Shown here: piece by piece, positions 54,349 to 64,000 of the stretch
How the letters are laid out: the number at the start of each line of letters is the position of its first letter
Position numbering within the stretch: position 1 is the stretch's first letter
Assembly (NCBI GenBank): GCA_003344405.1
Contig: NOWV01000079.1
Span: forward strand, 186,001-250,000
Source of the DNA: Trichoplax sp. H2
Lineage: Eukaryota > Placozoa > Uniplacotomia > Trichoplacea
Length of the DNA stretch: 64,000 nt
Direction: 5' to 3'
Notes under the pieces: model-generated
The model's database searches: none
What the model was told of the DNA's origin: nothing
Seen by the model: only the letters and a program-made list of their open reading frames with translations
Program-made: the position numbers and the translations under genes

Positions 54349-56601
54349 TTACTTCCGAGAAGAATATTGAGCCGAATAGAGAACCTCGATAGGTCTTATA
54401 GGTGTCGATTTATTACTTTTAAAATTGCTAAGAAATCGTCTCACCCTTCGTGTGCGCAGTGAGAATATAACTGGATTAAGAGAGCAATTAATGAAGGTAA
54501 AGTATTTTGCAAAAAATTTATCCTTTAAATTTAGACTAACTGCACCTATTAGTTCTAAAAAATTAAAAATAACAAATGGTGCGTAAGATATAATAAAGGT
54601 AACGAAGATCATAAAGATTGTTATACTTAAACGAATATCTTTCTCACGATAGCTTTGCTGACGACAAAATGACTTCCTACGACTATAAATATGAACTCTT
54701 TCTTTACTTGCGCGAACAATTAAGTAAATCTTGTAATAGCAAATACTAATAATCACCGTAGGAATAAGATAGGATACAGTCATTAATGTTAGAACGTAAG
54801 ACATACCAGAAAAGCTATCAGCCTTGGCAAAAGAGATAATACATATACCGCCGACTGGGAAATATTGAAAGTTTCCCCAAATTTGAAACGTCGGGGGCAT
54901 AGACAAACTTAGCGCTATAATCCATCCACATCCCATGAAAATGAAATTAGATTTTAAGGTTACGAATTTATAATACTTTGAATTGCTAATATGTAGATAT
55001 CGAGTAACTGCCATGATTGCCATAGTCAATATATTAACGATTGAAAATGTCATTAATAGTCCATAAGTCAGATAGCATAAAAAATCGCTTTGCTCGTATA
55101 CTGGCTTGACAACATTCGGCATTGCAATTTGCAGCATTTCGATGCCACTGAAGTTGACAAAAAAGCGCAAACAATTGATAACAATCAGTAAAAATAGTAA
55201 TTAGTTTAATATTGCGTTTTTAAATATATATCTAATAAAATAATTCGAGCCTATTTTTTGATAAAATTTATCTTAAAATATCACTAAAATGATTACAGAC
55301 ATGTTAAAAATGCGACATTCAAATTACTTTAAATTATATAGCGAAAGGTAGGCCAAAGCTGATAAGTCGAAATGTAGGTCATCTCATATAATTTCATTAA
55401 AGTCTCTGAGGTTGCACATTTTAGTTTAATACATAGCGATCAATAAATGAGAAAGAATTAAATAATCTGACTTGACTAAAATATCCTTAATGCAATAAGC
55501 TTTAAAGACGCGCTAAATTTACTAACTCTGACTAGTAATTTCCTATCTAAAACGCGTATAAAAGGGCAAATAAGGCTTTCGAATACAATATTTAATTTAT
55601 GAGTAATCCATAATTTTTAACTTGTCCTATTTTAATCAATCAAAACTTTTACTGCTTAAAGAACTTTTGATTTCCTAAATAAATTAAAGACCTGGTATGG
55701 GATTTTATTCACTGATTCAAATAACATACATGATTCAATGTATTGAGAGAAATGAAATTACCGGTATATCTTCCAAAATCTAATCATCAGTAAATCGAAA
55801 TCGAAAATTTAACTTTAAACTCCTGAATAATGTAATCTTAGCAGTTTTATTGAATGTTTGTGCACATTTACCAAAATATACTCAATGTCAAACTGATAAC
55901 CGATCGCTAATTGATTGGATCAAATATTACTTGGTTATTAATTGATTCTCCAGTAGCTGTATGGTATTGTATTTGTAATGCGTTTGATCTATCTACCGAA
56001 CAAAGCTTGCTTGCGGTGTCCAAGAAAAGCAGATTTTATGAAACAGATTCATTGACAATTATTTGTAGCTTAGCATTGCAATCAAACTTATTGTGTTATT
56101 GAATCGAAGTCTACGTAAATATATCTTCTGATGGCTCTGGAATATAAATGCAAACTGCGAATAGATAACCATGATAGTAATAATTTTTGCGCCCTAATCA
56201 TTTAAAGAAATTCTCATTTATCACCTTCAAGTCATCATCTATACTTATGAACAACTAAAATGGTGTGCAAATGAAAGAACGAACAATGATGATATTTGAG
56301 ATTCTAGGATACAAATAACTGTAATCAAATTAATAACCTCTATCAAATTCTCACTGTTGTTGATTACCGACCTTGTCAAAATGAAGAGAATATCAGTTAT
56401 TGCGATATACATAAATTGAAGTTCGTTAATATTAGTTTTCCGGTATCGGCTAAGTAGGTAGATCAGCAGGCAGAGGTTACCCGGTACACCAATGAGAATG
56501 AAAAAAAACAAGACTACCATGGCGACTAGAGCATCCAGTCCTGTCATGACTGTAGGACTGGTAACATTTTCGTAAATTGTTACATTTGCCATCCAGTTCA
56601 T
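54349..56601 (-). CDS. Class A GPCR 2 (2 exons)
   Basis: Exon 1 is 56601-56372 and exon 2 is 55147-54349; the joined frame gives 342 residues. The donor is ACAAG|GTCGGT, weaker than consensus, and the acceptor CAACTTCAG is good; phase matches. The extracellular N-terminus has two NVT glycosylation sites (N6, N12). TM1 has GVPGN (N42, 1.50), TM2 ends AITDILFIL (D70, 2.50), Cys101 is at 3.25, TRY at 125-127 replaces DRY, TM6 has ISYAPF, and NPVIF at 300-304 replaces NPxxY. The tail is basic and Ser-rich. It shares with GPCR 1 the TRY, the NPxxF, the intron position just after TM2 and the phase, so the two are probably tandem paralogues about 10 kb apart. Ligand unknown; peptide/amine-type class A receptor is as far as the sequence allows. 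Confidence 0.8.
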
Positions 56602-59589
56602 CTTTACCTTAATATTGATTGATGAATCACAACTATGTTAATCTAGGATTATAAAAATTAATTTATTCAATACGTTGTATCTGATTAACATTGACTTTAA
56701 ATAGCGAACAAGAGCATCTTCGAAAAAATTTCCTCATCACAGCCAATATTAATGTCGCATTTGCACATAAAAATTTATCGAAAGTGATAATCTCAGACAA
56801 ATAGATCACCAATTAAGTAATACTATTATATTTTAAATGTTATTTAGAACCATCTGCTGCTTTGAGAAGTGAAAATTATGAATAATATATTATTTGCCTA
56901 TAACAGACAGATTAATTCACTAAATCCTTTATTTCATCTAAATTTTATTGATTAAATGTGCATGGTATCGATTCATTCTCAGATATTGTCCGTCTTAATG
57001 GGTAATTTCTTATATACTGTACTCTTTAGTAATAATGTATTTCCTCTAATATTCCCATATTACTGTATAAAGAAATTTTTCTCTATATCCTTATGTAAGC
57101 CATTAATGACATGACGTCGCTTAATTGAGTGGAGGACGAGTTGGTTGTTTATTATTACATCTGATGCATAATTAAAGAATATGTAATTAGATGCAGCAAT
57201 TGTTTAGACGAATTCCTAATTAAACTATAACAGACAAATTCTTTGATGACTTTAAAATATTTTTAAGTTCCCTTTAGGGTATAGTATGAGAAACACAATA
57301 GGGATAAAAAATTCTCTGTTTTATTAAAAGCTATTGCAAGTGTATTACTTAAAGGGAATAAATTATTCAGACTATTGTAGAGTATTAAATTATCTGTATG
57401 ATTGCGGAAATAAACAATAGAACTACAAGATAATCACGACTAATACTGTATGAAGGTCTTTAAAATTTGTACTTGATTATGAGAATTCAAGCATTAACAC
57501 GAGGTTAGTCACTACATTATGTTCTGGTAAGGTACTTTATTATACCTGAAGTTACTAACTTCGATTATGCTGGATTGCAAGTTTATTGTGCGACTGTCAA
57601 ATAAGTTAACTCTCATCAGTAATATATGATATTAACAATCAAACCGATTGATTGTTCTGTCCTGACTTTTACTTTGTCATGTAACTTAACAAAAGCATAA
57701 AAGCGGTAAACCAAGCTGATTTTTTTGTAAGGTTACTATATTATTCGTAATTCAAGCGTAATTTATGATAAAAAGGCCAATTTTTCTATTGTACAATAGA
57801 ACTTAGCAAAAATTGAGCAGCCGCACCCAGAAGCACCATACTTTATATACTCATTCGATTTCATCAATCAACCTTATTAGTATTTCTTTCTATAATTTCA
57901 TGCTTTAAAATATTTTTGATTTTTAAAAACTTATCGAAGTTAAAATCTAATCTTAGTTGATATCATAGTATTGATCGCGTATTCGAATAACAAAGAACAT
58001 TAGGCGCATTACAATGTTCGGAAATGTTAATCACAAAAAATTGATATTCTGCCAATTAACGAAATTATCTATAATTCTATATCCTATAGACTCTTTTAAT
58101 GTAAATAGACTTGAAAATCGTTAAGGAAAATTAGTTTTTAATATTTTATATTTCGTACATAAGAGTCCTTTAATGACCACTGTTCATCCCATGTGGGTGG
58201 ATGAAGTATTGAACTCCGATTGTTGTCTTAAAATGGAGCTATTCATTATGTTTTAGCATAGTCTCGTATATAGAATTTACTAAAACATTTATAAACACCT
58301 ATTCAAAATACCTAATTATCTAAATGCATCGAACTATATCGTAATCTGCTGAATTAACCGAGCGTGAACAGAATTTACAATACCGTTAATACTACTAATC
58401 GCATTAAAACCGGCAGCATCTGCCAACTCTTGACCAACAGCGAATCCTAAAGTTCTTTTTTACCCTATATCCATGACAAAATAAAAATGATGAATAGTAA
58501 TTTGTATTGGCGACGATTGCTTAAAATAGCTTAAATACAGGGAAAGAAAATTTTCGATAACATCTTTCACAAATGACAGCGTAATGCTACCAAGTAAATT
58601 TAACATGAAATTAATGCCAGATATTATAGTACGCGACAAGATATTCTTAAGATTTATTCATAGATGGATCAATTTTAAGATTGACATAGTCTTTGTTTTA
58701 ATTAGGTTTAAGTTTGGTCTGCATCATAATAGTGTCAGTATTTCGCTAAAGATCTACATCAAACTGGCTTAGCATCTAGTAATAGTATATAAGGCTCCAG
58801 TTACACATATAAATGTTTAATAGATGGTATATAAATTTCCGGATTAAAGAGGAGTTTATCAGTCTCCGAGCTATGCTTTTACTGTAAGCTTTATTCGACA
58901 AGCTAATTTATCGTATCATCGAAGATACTTAAAATGGAAATGCGTGCCTTTCATCAAGTCAGCACTTCGCTATGGAGATAACTTTTCATAAGATTTGATC
59001 ATGCATTTAGAATGATTGAACCTGAAGTGCAAACATATGCCAGAGCGCATTTTTAAATTCAGCACACAATTTAGCAATGTACTGACAGAATGCACCAAGT
59101 AGCACCATGTGATCCACTGCTTAAAAAATATATGTAATGCACATGCAATTGCTGCAACTGCTTAAGTTGTAACGTGCAGTTACTTACTTCGTATTCAAAT
59201 AACATCAGAACGTGACATACTAGTCGGTAAAATATTTTAAAGACAAATTTTATCTGCTACATCAAAAATAGAATCAAATTAGGATTCGCTAGCAAAATAG
59301 TGCGATATTTTAAAGGAAGTGAGAAACCTTGTTGACAGTTCTATTAAATTTTAAGCCATATAAGAAATTGTCAAGGAACAAATAGCTATATTCAAATTGC
59401 AATACAAATTTATGAGCAAGTTAATACAGGAAATGAATCGCAATGTTTATGATATTCCGGGGCACACTAAACGAAACTTAATTACTGTTCTTTTTTCGTT
59501 CAAGCAGTTGCCATACTTAATTATCACTAATATATAGTTTGCTGATGGGTCAAGATTTGCTCAGATGTAGTAAGAAGAAATTTAAGAAA
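56602..59589. other. Intergenic, no gene seen
   Basis: AT-rich spacer between GPCR 2 and the transposase remnant. A 62-codon frame at 58584-58772 is unsupported. The left end of the mobile element may reach into the last few hundred bases, but no terminal inverted repeat was identified. Confidence 0.5.
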
Positions 59590-62042
59590 GAAAAGAGAAA
59601 ATTTGGCAAAATTTCAAAATTAATGAGTATAATACCGATGAGGAATTGATTCCAGTTTTCGAAATTCAGCAGAATGAAAGTAATTCAAAGCTATAAACAC
59701 AAAATCTTCCAACTAACGGTATCTCCAATTACGAATACGAATTTGTTAAAATCAAGAAAGAAAGCGATATCATTAAATCAAGGAGGAAAGTGATGTCGTT
59801 GAAATTAGTAACGAAACGAAACCATGTAAATTAACAAATTAAGTGATATCATTGAAATCAATAAAGAAAGTAATATCGTCACAATAACAAAGGAAAAACA
59901 AATTGTGAAAATTAGAGGGGAAAATGATATCATTGAAATCAAGGAGTAAAGTGATGTCATTGAAATTAAAGAGGAAAAAGATACTAGCACATTGAAGAAA
60001 GGAAGTAATGCTATTAAAATAGAAAAGGAAAACGAATCCAGCAACGAAAATCGAAACCAGACATCAATTTTTGAAAATTTTAAAAGGCATAATGGCAACA
60101 TTTACGTTCTAGATACTTTGAAAACGTTCGATTCATTACAAAAATTGGAGGATTATATCTATCTCTACTCCAAAAAATGGCCTTCAGGATACTCTTACTA
60201 AAAGTAGACTAGTCTATCATGGTCTCTACCGAGGATCTGTTGGATGCAGTTATGCAGAGAATAATATTGGAAGATTGCGTCAAGGTCAAGATCCCTGCTC
60301 TTTTAAAATTAAATTCACAGCAAGCCCTCAAGCTGGGTTTTATTTCAAGAAAAATGAAATGTGTTTAACCCATAACAATAATATTAATTAGCAATTACTT
60401 TTTAAGTTCATCTGTAGGGTAATTACTGAAAGGGAATTATGCGCAGATGAAATTGAATTCTTTATGAGATATGCTTATCAATTGCAAATACATGATTTGC
60501 GACCTATCTTAACCAAATAATTTGAACCTAAAGATTATAGTCGTGGTTTAATTAATCGTATGATTAAACGAAGCCATTCACAAGCTTTAGGCGACGATAC
60601 CGATAATATTCAAAAAATTTTCAATTACGGTGCACGGGATATCTCACGGGCGAAGATTAGTAATGGTTTATTTGAATTTAAACTAGACCGAGATATGAAA
60701 TTATCGCAAATGTATATACAAACCACAAAAATGCGAGAATTTTTGCCTCTTTATAGCGATGTCATTGTTATTGATGGCACGCTTAAAGCTGAAAGTACGA
60801 ACGTAGCTTTAAGTACTTATTCCGTAATTGATCATTTCAGTCAATCTAGCATTGTTGGAATATCTTTAGGACAAAATAAAATGACAGCAGATATTATTAA
60901 AGCTATACAATTATTCGGAATTGCTGAAAAGGGAATAACATCAATGACTGATGATAATCCAATTCATAATAAAGTAGCAAAAGCCTTGCAACAGATTCAC
61001 GTTATTAGAGTAAACCATTTCAGGCAAAAAATGTATATTCCATATTGAAGTATGCCAAAAGAAGTAGGAACTAATTTCATTATTAATTGTAATTACTGCA
61101 TTTTTGATATCAAGGAACCTGATACGTTAGATTTATCATTATATAAGTTGTTACAAGATTACGTTTGTTATCCCTACGCTGTTAGTACTATTCGAGCTCT
61201 AGTTGAAAATAAGAGGAAAGACTGTGCTACATATACTAAGCAATACTTCACTGGTGGCTCTATTGCTATACAAGGAGGAGATAAATTACCCCATCGAGAG
61301 GAACTAAAAGCCGAAAGTGAGCTAAAAATCGCAAGTTTATATCCTTTAATTACTGATATTATTCGAAAAATTGACGTTCAGGAAGAAAAAATGTATTCCA
61401 CCATATCCCAGCTTATTAGCGAGAAACAATTTTGGAGTCCATATGTTGAAGCGGTTTGGTTGTATGAACGACAGCATAAAAGTGCTTTCCAGCATTTACA
61501 GATTGCTGACCATTGCTTTCATGTTATACCTAGCAATTATGCTAGTCAAGGATTTCATTCATCTATGATCTGAGTAGCTAGGCTGGCATCCAATGAATTT
61601 GACGTTCCAAGCTGCGATTGTGTCTTTTTTTAATTTACACAACCCTTGTAGATATATCACGATTGCTTTTAAGCCTAGGAACGTTGATCATGCTCTACTT
61701 CATAAACGTAACTTATCTAAAAGATAGCGATTAGATTGTCATCCACACTATGAAAGAATATGCCATCGAAAAGGCCTCAAATCGGCTGCTGCTGAAATAC
61801 CGGACATTAACGGAATAGTTCAATTATCTGGTAAGAGAATTGAGCAGAAAGAACGCGCTGAATTGACTGTACCTTCGATCAATTATATCGACATAGACGC
61901 GTATTATGGCATCCCTTATCCTACCAAGAAAGTAAGTAAAAAATTTAAGAAAGTATTGTATGAATTATATCTCGTGGCAATGAAAAAAGAGCATAATTAT
62001 CGACTAGCACTGACCTCATTTCAGCAAATGAAAAATCTATAG
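59590..62042 (+). pseudogene. Decayed MULE transposase (FAR1/SWIM-like)
   Basis: A long coding remnant broken by stops and frame changes. The N-terminal part (59590-60200) has a Lys/Glu/Ile-rich repeat stretch and then a FAR1-like opening (FDSLQKLEDYI, YSKKW). A frame change leads to 60200-60390 with Cys and His residues (CSY, CSFK, CLTH) of a zinc-binding DNA-binding domain. The catalytic part, about 60440-61570, keeps DGT at 60773 and TDDN near 60945, likely the first two acidic residues of the MULE DDE core. In the same frame are TAA at 60518, TGA at 61046, TGA at 61571 and TAA at 61631. A SWIM-like zinc finger follows: CDC at 61613-61621, then in another frame PCRYI, where the usual His of CxH is Tyr. 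The tail continues to a TAG at 62040-62042. Related to ZSWIM/FAR1-type domesticated transposases by architecture; this copy cannot make a full protein. Confidence 0.75.
59755..59975 (+). repeat. Short degenerate coding repeats (SDIIEIK type)
   Basis: About six to seven degenerate copies of a unit of roughly 27-36 bp built on AGTGATATCATTGAAATCAA. They encode Ser-Asp-Ile-Ile-Glu-Ile-Lys-like blocks, now broken by stops, in the N-terminal spacer of the transposase remnant. The opposite strand shows a spurious Ser/Leu/Ile-rich frame because of these repeats. Confidence 0.7.
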
Positions 62043-64000
62043 AAAGCTATGGTAACAATGTAAATGGAGCATGGTCGCCAAATACAACCACAGCTATTGG
62101 TGATTCATCTGACGTCGGTAATTCATCTTTATCAATTCATCACCAAGATACTTTAATCCAATAACCAACGAACTTTCTTAATTTATTATAATATAAACAA
62201 CTATACAATAATATTTAAATCTTGTATGAAGATAAATTCGTTTAGAATTACCTTCCAATATTTCAATTGAAGACATTATATTTCATTGGATTAAAGTAAG
62301 AATAGCGCGTTGATTGACATCATTTTCAATAATATCGAATTTCTATATTTCCATACCAGAATTTATCAATATTGTGTGAAGTTGTTGGGATATGAGTATA
62401 TTACCATAGCATAACTAGGAACTCGTCGCATGTGCTTCGTAAGTATCTTGTATGTGTCTTCAAAGTTGCTCAAGCCAGTGAATTTGTCTATTCCAGCTGT
62501 ATAAGTCATAAATTAATATAATTGATTTAATTATATCTTATACTTACTTAAAATCTTGCTATCTAATTATAATTATTGATAGACTGACGAGTTCTTTGCA
62601 GTTATTGGTAACATAAACCAATCCATTGGTAATCAAAAGATACTATTTAAAATATTTGGATAAGAAAATATACCTGTCATTAACAACTTTTAAGTTGAGA
62701 CTATAATAGTTTAGTAAGCGAATAAGACAGCAATGTTACCTGCAACTCCTTCATGAAGTTATGATTTAGTAAAATTTGATCATAATCTATCTAATATAGC
62801 ATCCTAATCAGATCTAATCTACTGTATGTATAATTTTTTTACTTCTAATAGCATTTATTGGGCTTTAGCCTGAGTTTTGATAACTAATATGATATCATGC
62901 ATTCAAATGCCCAATTCCTATGAGGTTCAAATTAGGAAGTAATTTTTCCTGGATGTACATTTTCCCCAGGAAAAACTCGACCTGTCAAAATAATGTAAAA
63001 ATGTTAAAATTGGGAAATATAGTGCGCTTACTATACACTTTTTACAGGCAAAATCCTAATCTGTGTTCAAAATATTGTAACAAGTCTAAGTTAGCTAGAA
63101 CAGTATTGTTCGCGCCTTATACATTTTTAAAGATGAAACCTGTGATAAAATCTGATTACAAATATTAAAAATTTATTAGATCTAATACAAAGATTAGCTA
63201 CACGCAACTCCATTCTGGCCGAATACAACTGCTGAATGACTTCTAGAAAGAACAATCAGATAATCTAATGTCGCTTCCTTTTATACTTGCCGTAGCCTTC
63301 ACAGCTACAGTCATTAATCCAATCAAGTATAGAAACGATTACAGTAATTGCGTAGACATTATTCGATACCACTCAAAGTACAATGAACTAACCATATCCT
63401 AATACATGATTTACAGTTCCATTTTTATCTCTAACCCTAATAGTAGCTCAACATCCTACCGTATATTGTCACCTGTGCTCTAGCATAGAGTCTACCATAA
63501 CAGTCTATAATTATGGGCCACTAAATATATCTTAAGATAAACATAGAAACGATACTACCCTACATCGTACTACACATGGCCAATAGTCCACAATCACAAT
63601 ACTTAGTTACTTTACAAAACCCTATCCTGTATACAGGTGAGATCGAATCGTCTTTAAGAATTACAAAATATCTACAGTAGATATGAATTCACTATTTCTA
63701 AGGGATAGAATCCTATTCCTTTATTTTCATTACTACCAAGTAGTTCAAATGAAAAGCAGTTTTGAAATATAAAATCCAAATCAATGGCAATCAAATGCAA
63801 TAGAGCTACGGAATTAAATATTCGTAGACCTGGAATTTATCACTTTATGGTTTCTTCGTTCAATTTTAATTTTGAAGTAGGATTATCAATCAGGATTGAT
63901 GATAACTTATATTATATTTACGGCTTATAATTCATTAGAATAACGTTAATCTGATACTGCTATTACGTCACTGCTTAAGCATGGGATCCTTCATTAGGGG
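62043..64000. other. Intergenic, no gene seen
   Basis: AT-rich DNA to the window end. The transposon's right end may lie within the first few hundred bases (the Ser/Asn/Thr-rich out-of-frame text near 62045-62160 could be a last remnant). The frame at 62920-63168 is unsupported. Confidence 0.5.

Noticed and set aside
59805-60101. Ser/Leu/Ile-rich frame on the minus strand
   Set aside because: It is the mirror of the SDIIEIK micro-repeats of the transposase remnant.
61046-61573. In-frame TGA codons of the transposase read as a sense codon (altered code)
   Set aside because: TGA is not used inside any of the other genes in the window, and the same element also has TAA stops and frame changes; decay is simpler.
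1-64000. tRNA, rRNA or CRISPR features
   Set aside because: No B-box-like GGTTCGA-TCC with acceptor stem, no rRNA core sequence, and no regularly spaced repeat array was found on reading.

Overview
The window looks like AT-rich nuclear DNA of a simple, early-branching animal. Genes are split by many GT..AG introns (59 nt to about 5.9 kb), and the proteins are animal-type: a TMTC4-like TPR protein, a VAT1-like oxidoreductase, a CARD/NB-ARC/propeller protein of the APAF1 kind, and class A GPCRs. A placozoan (Trichoplax/Hoilungia type) fits best, but that is inference. No bacterial features (operons, Shine-Dalgarno sites, CRISPR) and no tRNA or rRNA genes were seen.

Layout. 43-1635 (+): last eight exons in view of a TMTC4-like gene, cut by the window edge. 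4864-7744 (+): two-exon gene for an 808-residue multi-pass membrane protein with a Cys-rich ectodomain, family not recognised. 11844-13016 (-): single-exon membrane-anchored coiled-coil protein ending in a J domain. 17802-20115 (-): complete nine-exon VAT1-like gene. 27249-35508 (+): 19-exon APAF1-like gene, reassembled here exon by exon; all 19 exons keep one reading frame (1342 residues). 37610-44499 (-) and 54349-56601 (-): two related class A GPCR genes, each of two exons, sharing the intron position and phase after TM2. 59590-62042 (+): decayed MULE-type (FAR1/SWIM-like) transposase.

The rest is intergenic or intronic DNA with little coding signal. It holds a 3 x 165 bp tandem repeat (21931-22428), a 2 x 160 bp tandem repeat just after the TMTC4-like gene, a dispersed repeat pair (about 39268/51688), and a near-identical duplication on both sides of a 20-N assembly gap (52167-53223) with a non-matching central block.

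The genes do not form one pathway. They are neighbours of different function: ER O-mannosylation/ER homeostasis (TMTC-like), membrane chaperone recruitment (J protein), NADPH-dependent oxidoreduction (VAT1-like), apoptosome-type signalling (APAF1-like) and peptide/amine-type chemosensing (GPCRs). The most interesting object is the APAF1-like gene: CARD and NB-ARC are well kept, while the C-terminal propeller has lost almost all canonical WD40 signatures and the sensor LHD motif reads LDD. Exon borders were chosen by hand from GT/AG sites, frame continuity and family similarity; no alignment or transcript data were available.
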